A stretch of DNA of 31,009 nt from Elusimicrobiota bacterium (GTDB lineage: Bacteria > Elusimicrobiota > Elusimicrobia > O2-12-FULL-59-9): the NCBI GenBank assembly GCA_016206405.1, contig JACQRQ010000119.1, positions 1-31,009 of the forward strand, read 5' to 3'. Both the position numbers and the translations under genes were made by a program. The notes under the pieces are model-generated. The model was not told the DNA's origin. It did no database searches and was given only the letters and a program-made list of their open reading frames with translations. Shown here in pieces: positions 22,206 to 30,756 of this stretch. Every line of letters begins with the position of its first letter. Within the stretch, counting starts at the first letter, position 1.

Positions 22206-23252
22206 ATGGAAAAACGCATAAAAGTCGGGGTGATCGGGGCCGGGAAAATCGGGAGCCTGCATGCCCGCGTGCTGAGCAAATTGCCTCAGGCGGAATTGGT
22301 CGGCGTTTGCGACAAGAATTTGTGGCGGGCGCAGATGATCGCCTGGCGGACCAACTGCGTGGCCTTCAACTATTACGGGGATTTGATCAAACAAGTGGAG
22401 GCGGTCGTCGTCGCCGCTCCCACGGCGCTGCATTCGGAAATCGGCGTCAAAGCTCTTGAAGCGGGAGTTCACTGCCTCATTGAAAAGCCCATCGCCGCTT
22501 CGCTGGAGGAGGCCAAAAAACTCCTGGAGGAGGCCAAGGCCCGCAAGCTCGTTCTCCAGGTGGGCCACGTCGAGCGCTTCAATCCGGCGGTGCTGGAGGC
22601 GATTCATCATATTCACAATCCGCGCTTTATCACGGCGGGACGCCTGGGCTCCTACGATCCCCGGACCGCGCAGATCGGCGTGGTGTTGGATTTGATGATC
22701 CATGACTTGGATATTTTGCTGACTTTGGTGCCTTCGGAGATCGAGCGGCTGGAAGCGGTCGGCGCCCGCCTTCTCTCCGGGCATGAGGACATCGCCAACG
22801 TGCGCATCCGGTTTAAATCCGGCTGCATCGCCGATTTGACCGCCAGCCGCATCTCCTTCGAGCGTTTCCGGAAAATCCGCATTTTTCAGCCGGACAACTA
22901 CATTTCCTTGGATTACCTCAACGCTTCCCTCAAGATATACCGCAAGAGCGCCGAGCAGGTGCGATCGCACAAAGACATCGCCGTGGTTTATCCCAAGCTG
23001 GTCAAGGCCGAGCCGCTGGGCTTGGAGCTGGCGCACTTTTTGAGCTGCGTGGAGCATAAATTGGAGCCATGGGTCGGCGGCGAGTCGGGGATTCGCGCGC
23101 TCGAATTGGCGCTAAAGATCACCGACGAGCTCGACCGCCACGAGCTTTCCCAGGAACCCGCGCTTTCCTCCTTCACGCCGCCATGGGCCAATCTGGGGGA
23201 TATCACCCGCTCCATTTCCAGCGCGGTACTGGGCGGCGCGTCTAAAAAATAA
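22206..23252 (+). CDS. Gfo/Idh/MocA-family NAD(P)-dependent oxidoreductase, lipid A operon-associated
   Basis: A 348-residue dehydrogenase or reductase of the glucose-fructose oxidoreductase family. The N-terminal Rossmann fold has GAGKIG (11-16). The family EKP motif is at 93-95 (LIEKPIAASL). HDLD (166-169) supplies the probable catalytic His/Asp region, and GHVERFNP (120-127) is typical of this clade. It sits 16 bp after lpxI and 37 bp before lpxB, so it is probably co-expressed with lipid A synthesis. In bacteria making 2,3-diamino lipid A, GnnA (same family) oxidises UDP-GlcNAc at C3, but its partner aminotransferase GnnB is not in the window. The substrate is therefore unproven; a nucleotide-sugar is the best guess. 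Confidence 0.85.
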   Translation: MEKRIKVGVIGAGKIGSLHARVLSKLPQAELVGVCDKNLWRAQMIAWRTNCVAFNYYGDLIKQVEAVVVAAPTALHSEIGVKALEAGVHCLIEKPIAASLEEAKKLLEEAKARKLVLQVGHVERFNPAVLEAIHHIHNPRFITAGRLGSYDPRTAQIGVVLDLMIHDLDILLTLVPSEIERLEAVGARLLSGHEDIANVRIRFKSGCIADLTASRISFERFRKIRIFQPDNYISLDYLNASLKIYRKSAEQVRSHKDIAVVYPKLVKAEPLGLELAHFLSCVEHKLEPWVGGESGIRALELALKITDELDRHELSQEPALSSFTPPWANLGDITRSISSAVLGGASKK

Positions 23253-23289
23253 AACAAGGCTGAAAGGCGCCGCCTGAAGCGCCGAGTCT

Positions 23290-24441
23290 ATGAAAAAAAA
23301 TATTCTGGTCGTGGCGGGCGATCTTTCCGGCGACCTGCATGGGTCTCACCTCATCCGCGCCTTGAAGCGGAGATCGGGCGATCTTCGCGTGACGGGCGTC
23401 GGCGGGCCGATGATGCGGGAGGTCTGCGATGAGTTTATGCACGACCTGGCCTCTTTGGGCGTCACCGGCTTTTGGGAACCCATCAAGCGCCTGCCCCTGT
23501 GGGCCGGGCTTTTAAGGAAGCTCGGACGCTGGATGGACCGGGAGAAGCCCGCGGCGCTCGTCACCATCGATTTTTACGGGTTCAACCACCAAGTTTTGCA
23601 GTTGGCCCGCAAACGCCGTCTGAACTCCTTCTACTATATCAGCCCCCAGGTATGGGCCAGCCGCGCCGGACGCATCCGCAGGCTCGCCGGCCTGGTCCGG
23701 CATATGCTCGTGATTTTCCCCTTTGAAGAGGAAATTTACCGCAAGGCGGGAGTGCCCTGCACCTTCGTGGGACACCCTCTTTTGGAGATTCTGCCCGCCG
23801 TCGAGCGCTTGCCGGGGCCCCGCCAGGGCGAGGGCGCCGTATGGAATATCGGGCTTCTGCCCGGAAGCCGGCCGGCGGAAATCCGGCGGCATTTGCCGGT
23901 TTTCCTCAAAGCGGTGGAGCAATTGAGCGGGGCCGCGGGCCGCCCGGTGCGGGCGGTTTTATTCGCGCCCCCGGGTTCGACCGAGGAAAGCTTCAGGCGG
24001 TACCGGCGAAATGCCTCCGTGGATTTTGAATTCGTGGGCCGGACGCGTCATTACGAGCGCCGCGCCGAGATGGACCTGGCCATCACCTCCTCCGGAACGG
24101 CCACTTTGGAAAACGCCTTGCTGGGGATTCCCATGGTGGTGGTCTATAAGCTTTCGTGGCTCTCTTATCGCATCGCCAAGTCGCTCATTCAAGTGCCGTT
24201 CATCTCCATGGCCAACATTCTGTCCCGAAAAGCCGTCGTTCCGGAATTGATTCAAGGGGGCGCCACGGCGCCGCGCATCGCCGAGGAGGCCGTCAAAATC
24301 CTGCGCTCCCCGGAGCGCCTGAGGCGCATGCGGGAGGAGCTTTTGAGCCTGCGCCCGCTCTTGGGAAGCCCCGGCTGCTCGGAGCGCGCGGCCCAGGTCA
24401 TCTTGGACGCGGTCGTTTCTCAAGCCGCGGCGCGGCGGTAA
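23290..24441 (+). CDS. lpxB: Lipid-A-disaccharide synthase
   Basis: GT19 glycosyltransferase that joins UDP-2,3-diacylglucosamine to lipid X, giving the tetra-acyl disaccharide-1-phosphate. The 383 residues contain VVAGDLSGDLHGSHL near the N-terminus (the family usually has AGEASGD, so Glu and Ala are replaced by Asp and Leu). The middle has ISPQVWASRAGRI and VGHPLLE. The C-terminal nucleotide-binding half has LLPGSRPAEI, SSGTATLENALLGIPMVVVY and PFISMANIL. Length matches E. coli LpxB (382). It is followed 9 bp later by the msbA-like gene. Confidence 0.96.
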   Translation: MKKNILVVAGDLSGDLHGSHLIRALKRRSGDLRVTGVGGPMMREVCDEFMHDLASLGVTGFWEPIKRLPLWAGLLRKLGRWMDREKPAALVTIDFYGFNHQVLQLARKRRLNSFYYISPQVWASRAGRIRRLAGLVRHMLVIFPFEEEIYRKAGVPCTFVGHPLLEILPAVERLPGPRQGEGAVWNIGLLPGSRPAEIRRHLPVFLKAVEQLSGAAGRPVRAVLFAPPGSTEESFRRYRRNASVDFEFVGRTRHYERRAEMDLAITSSGTATLENALLGIPMVVVYKLSWLSYRIAKSLIQVPFISMANILSRKAVVPELIQGGATAPRIAEEAVKILRSPERLRRMREELLSLRPLLGSPGCSERAAQVILDAVVSQAAARR

Positions 24442-24450
24442 CCGCCCAGT

Positions 24451-26205
24451 ATGCGAACTATCCGGCGTCTGATGCCTTTTTTAAAGCCCTATAAGGGGCG
24501 CTTCGTTCAAGCCGGCGTCGCGATGTGCCTGGTCGCCGCGCTCAATGGCGGCGCCGTTTATCTTCTCAAGCCGATTGTCGACCGCGTCTTCATCTCGCGG
24601 GATTTCCGGATCCTGTGGCTCGCGGTGGCGCTGGTGCCGCTTCTGGTGTTTCTGAAGACGGTCGCGGCTTATATTCAAAATTACTTGATGAGCTGGATCG
24701 GCCAAAGCGTCACCCAGGAGCTGCGCGAGGAGCTTTTTAGGCGGCTTCACCAGCTATCCTTGGATTTTTTCGTGCAGAGAAAAAGCGGCGAGGTCCTTTC
24801 GCGGGTGACCAACGATTTGACGCTGCTGCAATCCTGCCTGCATTTCATCCCTTTGTACTTGGTGCGCGACAGCGCGACCGTGGTGGTCTTGTTGGGAGTC
24901 CTTTTTTATCTCCACTGGAAATTCGCGCTCTTGGCTCTTCTCAGCGTGCCTATGGTCGCGGCGCTGCTCTGGATTTTCGGCCGGAAAATGCGCGACGCCA
25001 GCGCCCGGAGCCAGCAGGTCATGGGCCAAATCTACCACCGTTTTCAAGAAAGCCTGCAGGGGATGGTGGTGATCAAGGCCTTCAATTACGAGGAAGGGGC
25101 CATCCGCAGGTTTCAGCTCGAAAACCGCTCCTTTTTCGACGAGATCATGCGGTATTTGAGGGCGACGGCGCTGTCGGGCCCGCTGATGGAGTTCGCCGGC
25201 AGCCTGGTGCTCGCCCTGCTCATCTATTACGGGGGCAAGGAAATCATCGCGGAGCGCCTGACGCCGGGCGAGTTTTTCGCGTTTTTGGGAAGCTTTTTCG
25301 CCGCTTACGCTCCCGTCAAGAATCTGGCCCGCGCCAACTCCACGCTCCAAATGGGTTTGGCCTCCGCCGACAGGATATTTCAGCTTCTAGATGAAAAGAC
25401 GACCGTCATGGACGCGCCCCGGGCGCCGCTTTTCGAGGATTTAAAAAGCGGCCTCTCGCTGCGCGGGGTGTCTTTCCGCTATCCCACCCGGGAAACCCTG
25501 GCGCTTAAAGACGTCAGTTTTTCCATCGCCAAGGGAGAGATTGTCGCCGTCGTGGGGCCGAGCGGCTCTGGGAAATCGACTCTGGCGCAGCTTTTGCTGC
25601 GATTATACGACCCGACGGCGGGAGAAATTCTGGTCGACGGCCGGGACCTCAAGCTCTGGAATTCCAGGTCCTTGAGGGCGCGCATCGGGCTCGTGAGCCA
25701 GGACACGGTCCTTTTCAACGACACCATCCTGCACAACGTCGCCTTGGGGCTGGAGCCGGCGGCCTTGGACCGGGTTCGCGACGCCTGCCGCATCGCCCAC
25801 ATCGATGATTTTATTGAAACTCTGCCGCAAGGCTACGAAACCCTTGTGGGAGACCGGGGCCTGAGCTTGTCGGGAGGGCAGAGGCAGCGCATCGCCATCG
25901 CGCGGGCCATCCTCAAAGACCCCTCCATCCTGATTCTGGACGAGGCGACCAGCAATTTGGACGGCGAAAGCGAGGCGATCGTGCAGAAGGCCCTGGAGGG
26001 ACTCATGCAAGGGCGCACCGTCGTCGTGATCGCCCACCGCTTGTCCACCGTGCGCAATGCCGACAGGCTGTTCGTTTTCAACGAAGGCGAGCTGGCGGAA
26101 GAGGGCACTCACGGCGAGCTCATCGCCCGCAACGGGCTTTATCAAAAGCTCTATGAAGTCCAAAGCCGGGAAGCCCCCTCCCAATCCCGGGAGTTAAAGG
26201 TATGA
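24451..26205 (+). CDS. msbA: MsbA-type lipid A flippase (ABC exporter, fused TMD-NBD)
   Basis: A 584-residue half-transporter that should dimerise in the inner membrane and flip lipid A or core-lipid A. The N-terminal domain (about 1-310) carries six membrane helices. The ATPase domain has Walker A GPSGSGKST (369-377), the signature LSGGQ (473-477), Walker B ILILDE (493-498) and H-loop His529 in AHRLST. Motifs alone cannot separate MsbA from other ABCB-type exporters, but its length and its place directly after lpxB make MsbA the best reading. A poor ribosome site suggests coupling to lpxB. Confidence 0.88.
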   Translation: MRTIRRLMPFLKPYKGRFVQAGVAMCLVAALNGGAVYLLKPIVDRVFISRDFRILWLAVALVPLLVFLKTVAAYIQNYLMSWIGQSVTQELREELFRRLHQLSLDFFVQRKSGEVLSRVTNDLTLLQSCLHFIPLYLVRDSATVVVLLGVLFYLHWKFALLALLSVPMVAALLWIFGRKMRDASARSQQVMGQIYHRFQESLQGMVVIKAFNYEEGAIRRFQLENRSFFDEIMRYLRATALSGPLMEFAGSLVLALLIYYGGKEIIAERLTPGEFFAFLGSFFAAYAPVKNLARANSTLQMGLASADRIFQLLDEKTTVMDAPRAPLFEDLKSGLSLRGVSFRYPTRETLALKDVSFSIAKGEIVAVVGPSGSGKSTLAQLLLRLYDPTAGEILVDGRDLKLWNSRSLRARIGLVSQDTVLFNDTILHNVALGLEPAALDRVRDACRIAHIDDFIETLPQGYETLVGDRGLSLSGGQRQRIAIARAILKDPSILILDEATSNLDGESEAIVQKALEGLMQGRTVVVIAHRLSTVRNADRLFVFNEGELAEEGTHGELIARNGLYQKLYEVQSREAPSQSRELKV

Positions 26206-26227
26206 AGGAGCTCATCTTGACCGCAGG

Positions 26228-26953
26228 ATGCCGATGCTAGTCCTTTTTAACGCCCTCGCGTTCGCGTTGACCGCTCTCGGCGGCGGCTTGTCGGCGTCCA
26301 GCCGCGCCATGAGCCGGGAAAGTTTATGGCGGCTTTTGTCGTTGGGCTCGGGGATTCTTTTGGCCATCACCTTCGTGGATGTTTTGCCGGAAGCCCTCCT
26401 GCTCGATAAGAGGATGTCCGGGTGGGGCCTGATCACGGCCTTCGTCTTATTTTTCGGCCTGGAAGCGGTGGCGATGATGCATTCCTGCCAGGAATACCTT
26501 GAGGATTGCTCGGCGCATATTCTCGGCTGGACGGCGCTGACGGCCCTGGCGCTGCACGCCTTTATCGATGGGGCCAACTTGTCCGTCTCCTTCCGGGCCG
26601 GCCGCTGGACGGGCGAGGCGGTGGGAATCGGCATGGGGCTGCACAAGTTCGCCGAGGGCTTGACGGTGACCTCGCTTTTCATCCGCTACGGCTATTCGGC
26701 CTTAAGCAGCCTGCTTTTGTGCGCCCTTTTGGCGGCCGCGACTCCGTTAGGGAGCCTGGCGGCTTGGCGCTTTGTCTCCGCCTCCGAAGCCGGATGGGTC
26801 GCGGGCCTTTTGGGGTTCGCCGCGGGCTGCTTTCTTTACATCGCCGTGGCCGACATTCTTCCGCGCATTCATAAGACCGACGACAAATGGTGCCCGATTT
26901 TATTTACGGGGGCCTTGGTCTTTACGGCGGTGATCCTCAATGTCCCTTTCTGA
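26228..26953 (+). CDS. ZIP-family divalent metal cation transporter
   Basis: An integral inner-membrane protein of 241 residues, about eight hydrophobic segments, of the ZIP (zinc/iron permease) family. Diagnostic metal-site motifs are in two neighbouring helices: HAFIDG (110-115, His110 and Asp114) and HKFAEG (139-144, His139 and Glu143). A Cys/His-containing segment (residues 85-97, HSCQEY...DCSAH) links two helices and might bind metal. An alternative start at 26234 (third codon) is possible. It follows the msbA-like gene by 22 bp and overlaps the RSH gene by 14 bp. The transported ion cannot be told from sequence. Confidence 0.85.
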   Translation: MPMLVLFNALAFALTALGGGLSASSRAMSRESLWRLLSLGSGILLAITFVDVLPEALLLDKRMSGWGLITAFVLFFGLEAVAMMHSCQEYLEDCSAHILGWTALTALALHAFIDGANLSVSFRAGRWTGEAVGIGMGLHKFAEGLTVTSLFIRYGYSALSSLLLCALLAAATPLGSLAAWRFVSASEAGWVAGLLGFAAGCFLYIAVADILPRIHKTDDKWCPILFTGALVFTAVILNVPF

Positions 26954-28382
26954 TCTTCTCGAAAAATTCCGCAGCTACTCGCCCAGCGTGGACGCCGGCG
27001 TTTTGGAAAAGGCGTATGAGTTTTCCAAGCATATGCACCGGGATCAGCAAAGGGCCTCGGGCGAGCATTATTTCACGCATTGCGAAGCGGTCGCGGAGAC
27101 TTTGCTGGAATTCAAGCTGGACCTGCCCACGGTCGCGGCGGGGCTGCTGCACGACGTCGTGGAGGATACCCCGGTCACCGCCGAGGATTTGAAAGCGGAG
27201 TTCGGCGAGGAAATCGCGCGGCTGGTGCAGGGAGTGACCAAGCTCGACGCTCTGCAATTTTCATCCCAGGACCATTTTCAATCCGAAAATTGGCGGAAAA
27301 TGATCCTGGCCACGGCCCAAGACATCCGCGTCATATTGATCAAGCTGGCCGACCGGCTGCACAACATGAAAACGCTCAATTACCTGGAGTTGGAGCAGCA
27401 GCAGCGCATCGCTCACGAGACGATCTCTCTATACGCGCCCCTGGCCCACCGCCTCGGCATGTTCGCGCTTAAATCCGAGCTGGAAGACCTGGCTTTCCAC
27501 GCGCTCAATCCAGATATCGCCGCCGAGCTCGGCGAAAAGCTCAAAATCTTGACCAAGAACCGCGAAGGCGCTCTCAACGATTTTAAGGCCACTTTGGAGA
27601 AGGTGGTGCTTCCCACCGCCATACCCTTTCGTATTTTGGCGCGCGCCAAAAGCCTGCATTCCATCTACGGAAAGATGGGCCGGCAGAAAAAACCTTTCGA
27701 AGAAATCCAGGATCTTCTGGGAATCCGGCTGATCACCGACACCATCTCCAACTGCTACGCGCTTTTAGGCATCGTGCATTCCCATTTTAATCCCGTCGTC
27801 GGAAGCTTCACCGATTATATCTCCCTGCCCAAGATGAACCTGTACCAGAGCCTCCATACGACGGTGATCGGAGAGGCGGGCGATCTCATCGAAATCCAGA
27901 TACGCACCGAGGAAATGCACCGCACCTCGGAATACGGCATCGCCGCGCATTGGCGCTACAAGCAGGGCCAGCAGGGGGACGACCGCCATCTCGAGGAAAA
28001 GCTGAACTGGCTCCGGCAATGGATCGAGTGGCTTCAGGACCTCAAAAGCCCGAGGGAATTTCTGGAAAGCTTCAAGACGGATTTGGAGCTGCACCAGGTT
28101 TTTGTGTTCACCCCCCGGGGCGACGTGAAGGCCCTCCCGGCGGGCGCCACGTGCCTGGATTTCGCCTTCGCCATCCACACCGAGATCGGGCACGAATGCT
28201 TCGGGGCGAAGGTCAACAATAAAATGGTCAAGCTGGGGACCGTCTTAAAGAGCGGCGACGTGTGCGAGATTTTGACGCGGAAAGCGGGCAAGCCCAAAAA
28301 GGACTGGCTGAAATTGGTCAAGACGGCCAGGGCGAGATCGAAGATACGGCACTACTTGCGGGAAGAAGGCGAGGCGGTGTAG
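26940..28382 (+). CDS. RelA/SpoT homologue (RSH), C-terminally short: HD, synthetase and TGS domains only
   Basis: Makes and/or degrades the alarmone (p)ppGpp. The hydrolase (HD) domain looks intact: His47 in HCEAVAETL, His71-Asp72 in LLHDVVEDT, and ADRLHN (137-142). The synthetase domain covers about 235-340, with KSLHSIYGKM, DYISLPKMNLYQSLHTTV and EIQIRTEEMH. A TGS domain spans about 385-448 (QVFVFTPRGDVKALPAGAT). The protein stops at 480 residues, whereas full-length RSH proteins reach about 700-750 with helical, zinc-finger or conserved-Cys, and ACT domains. No continuation is visible in other frames; rpmB lies immediately behind on the other strand. So the short form looks genuine rather than a frameshift. 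The first 14 bp overlap the ZIP gene. Confidence 0.93.
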   Translation: MSLSDLLEKFRSYSPSVDAGVLEKAYEFSKHMHRDQQRASGEHYFTHCEAVAETLLEFKLDLPTVAAGLLHDVVEDTPVTAEDLKAEFGEEIARLVQGVTKLDALQFSSQDHFQSENWRKMILATAQDIRVILIKLADRLHNMKTLNYLELEQQQRIAHETISLYAPLAHRLGMFALKSELEDLAFHALNPDIAAELGEKLKILTKNREGALNDFKATLEKVVLPTAIPFRILARAKSLHSIYGKMGRQKKPFEEIQDLLGIRLITDTISNCYALLGIVHSHFNPVVGSFTDYISLPKMNLYQSLHTTVIGEAGDLIEIQIRTEEMHRTSEYGIAAHWRYKQGQQGDDRHLEEKLNWLRQWIEWLQDLKSPREFLESFKTDLELHQVFVFTPRGDVKALPAGATCLDFAFAIHTEIGHECFGAKVNNKMVKLGTVLKSGDVCEILTRKAGKPKKDWLKLVKTARARSKIRHYLREEGEAV

Positions 28383-28564
28383 CGGCGGGCGCGGTCGGAA
28401 CGGATGCAGCCCGTGCAAACGTAAACCTTTTTCGGGGCTCCTTTATATAGAATGGTCTGTCTTTGCAGGTTGGGGCGAAAAACCCGCCGCGTGGCCCTGT
28501 GGGAATGGCTGTAGCTGTTCCCGGCCACCGGACCTTTCTGACAAACCGCGCAACGATAAGCCAT
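28352..28564 (-). CDS. rpmB: 50S ribosomal protein L28
   Basis: Small basic protein of the large ribosomal subunit, 70 residues, and the only gene on the - strand. It starts AYRCAVCQKGP and contains SHSHRATRRVFRPNLQ, the L28 signature region. Two Cys pairs (CAVC near the N-terminus and CTGC near residue 50) make it a zinc-binding C+ form. Its 3' end overlaps the convergent RSH gene by 31 bp. A promoter with ideal spacing lies upstream, inside the first codons of recG, and GGAGC serves as ribosome site. Confidence 0.95.
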   Translation of the reverse strand: MAYRCAVCQKGPVAGNSYSHSHRATRRVFRPNLQRQTILYKGAPKKVYVCTGCIRSDRARRYTASPSSRK

Positions 28565-28582
28565 ATTTAGCTCCGAACGTCA

Positions 28583-28611
28583 ATCATACCAAATATATGG
28601 CGAGCGCTCAA
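28583..28611 (-). promoter_or_regulatory. Predicted promoter for rpmB, overlapping the recG start
   Basis: On the - strand, TTGAGC (28606-28611) is followed by a 17-bp spacer and TATGAT (28583-28588), preceded by TGG as an extended -10. The transcript would begin near 28576, giving a leader of about 12 nt. It overlaps the first five codons of recG, so transcription of the two genes may interfere. Confidence 0.55.
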
Positions 28612-30756
28612 TACATCACGACGGCGGCGGCGGGGATCAAGAGCCGCCCCGGCCGTCCGCTGCAGTATTTCAAAGGCGTGGGTCCGGTGCGGGCCAAGCG
28701 TCTGGAGAGCATCGGCCTTGTCACCGCTCAAGACCTTTTGAGCTATTATCCCCGCGATTGGGAGCGCCGCCACGAGCTTCAGGACTTCAACCGGCCCCAT
28801 CCGGACGGCCGCGTCGTCATTCGCGGCAAGGTTTCCCGCGTCCAGATACATCTGATGGGCGCCAAACTGGGCCTCTTTAAGGTCGTTTTGGAGTCGCATG
28901 GAGCGTTTGTCCAAGCGGTCTGGTTCAAGCGCCTGAGCGCGCGTTATGACGTCTTTAAAAAGTTCCGCCATGAAATCGTCCCGGGCGCCTGGCTTTGGAT
29001 CGTCGGGCGCAGCGAGCCCTCCCTGCTGGAAGTCCGGGAGGTGCATGTGGAGGAACATTACGTCGAAAACGACGGAAGGCTGCCGGCCGACGCTTGCCTG
29101 CACGTGGGGCGCATCGTTCCCATCTACCCGTTGACGGAGGGAATTCCCGCCCAGCTCATGCGCAACATGGTCTTTAAGTCGCTGTGCGATTATGCCGGGG
29201 ACTCGGAGGAGGTCCTGCCTCCGGAGATCATGCTGAAAAGGGATTGGATGCCGTTTTCCAAAGCCTTGTGGCAGATTCACTTTCCCGACAGCACCGAGCT
29301 GCTGGAAAAGGCCAGGCGCCGCTTGGCCTACCAGGAGTTTTTTCTTCTTGAGACCGCGCTCGGAATCAAAAAGCATCAAACCCAGAGGACCCAGAAACCC
29401 TTTCATTACGAGCTCAAAAAGCATTTGCTGACGCCTTTCCGAAAGCGTCTGGGCTTTGATTTCACCGCTTCGCAAAAGAAGGTGATCAATGAAATCTTCC
29501 GGGATATGCAGGCGCCCTATCCGATGACCCGGCTTTTGCAGGGGGACGTCGGGTCGGGAAAGACCGTGGTGGCGATTTCAGCGCTGCTGCTGGCCGTGGA
29601 AAACGGCCATCAGGGCGCGCTGATGGCGCCGACCGAAGTTTTGGCCGAGCAGCATTACATCACTTTGACGAGGCTGCTGCGCGGCATCGGCGTCAAAGTG
29701 GGGATTTTGACCTCGCGCGCGGCCGCCGCCCAGCGCCAGAAGAGGCTCAAGGAAATAGCCGCCGGAAAAATCGACATCGTCGTGGGTACGCACGCCATTT
29801 TGGAGAAAGAGGTCCAATTCCCGCAGTTGAGCATGGCGGTCATCGACGAACAGCACCGCTTCGGCGTGCGCCAACGGGCGCTGCTGCGAAACAAGGGCAA
29901 TTTACTCGACCTGCTGGTCATGACCGCCACGCCCATTCCCCGCACCTTGGCGCTGTCGCTCTACGGTGATTTGGACGTATCCACCTTGACGGAGATGCCG
30001 CCCGGCCGCATCCCGGTTGAAACTCTTCACGCCCCGGAAAAAGAGGCGTTTGATTTTTTGCGGGGGGAGATTCAATCGGGGCGCCAGGGCTACGTGGTTT
30101 ATCCCATCATCGATGAAAGCAGCCGCGCTGCGGAGCCGGGTCAAAACACGCTCAAGGCGGCCAAAATCGAGGCCGAGAGGCTGCAGCAGAAGGTCTTTCC
30201 GGAATTCAAGGTGGACCTCATCTACGGGAGCATGTCCGGAGCGAAGAAAGAGAAAGTCATGCAGGCTTTCTCGGAGGGAAAGACCCACATTCTGGTCGCC
30301 ACGCCCGTCGTCGAGGTGGGCCTCGACGTTCCCAACGCGAGCGTCGTCGTCATCCAGGAGGCGGATCGCTTCGGCTTGGCGAGCCTGCATCAATTGCGGG
30401 GGCGGGTGGGCCGCGGACGGCAGGCCTCCCGCTGCTATCTGGTGGGAGACCCGGCGACGCACGAAGCCGAGGCCCGGCTGCGGATATTGTGCGAAACCAA
30501 CGACGGTTTTAAAATCAGCGAGCAGGATTTGAGGCTGCGGGGGCCCGGACAGATCATGGGAACGCAGCAGCACGGCGAATGGGAGTTTAAAATAGCCGAT
30601 CTTTTCCGCGACTTGGACCTCTTGGAGATGACCCGCGAAGACAACCGGCAGATTCTTGAAAAGGATATTTCTTTGGTGCAGCCGGAGCATCTGACGCTGC
30701 GGCGGCACCTGATCGATTTATACCAAAACCAGTGGCATTGGATTGATTTAGCGTAG
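28597..30756 (+). CDS. recG: ATP-dependent DNA helicase RecG
   Basis: A branched-DNA translocase that remodels stalled replication forks and recombination intermediates. The 719 residues contain an N-terminal wedge region with PLQYFKGVGPVRAKRL and an OB-like domain (about 70-150), then helicase domain 1 with Walker A GDVGSGKT (316-323), APTEVLAEQH (344-353) and DEQH (417-420), followed by motif III TATPIPRTLAL. Helicase domain 2 shows VATPVVEVGLDVPNAS and the HQLRGRVGRG motif VI. The C-terminal block LRLRGPGQIMGTQQHGE is specific to RecG. The ATG at 28597 lies 32 bp from the divergent rpmB start; no clear forward promoter is visible. Confidence 0.96.
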   Translation: MASAQYITTAAAGIKSRPGRPLQYFKGVGPVRAKRLESIGLVTAQDLLSYYPRDWERRHELQDFNRPHPDGRVVIRGKVSRVQIHLMGAKLGLFKVVLESHGAFVQAVWFKRLSARYDVFKKFRHEIVPGAWLWIVGRSEPSLLEVREVHVEEHYVENDGRLPADACLHVGRIVPIYPLTEGIPAQLMRNMVFKSLCDYAGDSEEVLPPEIMLKRDWMPFSKALWQIHFPDSTELLEKARRRLAYQEFFLLETALGIKKHQTQRTQKPFHYELKKHLLTPFRKRLGFDFTASQKKVINEIFRDMQAPYPMTRLLQGDVGSGKTVVAISALLLAVENGHQGALMAPTEVLAEQHYITLTRLLRGIGVKVGILTSRAAAAQRQKRLKEIAAGKIDIVVGTHAILEKEVQFPQLSMAVIDEQHRFGVRQRALLRNKGNLLDLLVMTATPIPRTLALSLYGDLDVSTLTEMPPGRIPVETLHAPEKEAFDFLRGEIQSGRQGYVVYPIIDESSRAAEPGQNTLKAAKIEAERLQQKVFPEFKVDLIYGSMSGAKKEKVMQAFSEGKTHILVATPVVEVGLDVPNASVVVIQEADRFGLASLHQLRGRVGRGRQASRCYLVGDPATHEAEARLRILCETNDGFKISEQDLRLRGPGQIMGTQQHGEWEFKIADLFRDLDLLEMTREDNRQILEKDISLVQPEHLTLRRHLIDLYQNQWHWIDLA

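Noticed and set aside
28567..29475. Open frame of 302 codons on the - strand over recG
   Set aside because: Antisense to the conserved RecG N-terminal half; no domain recognised.
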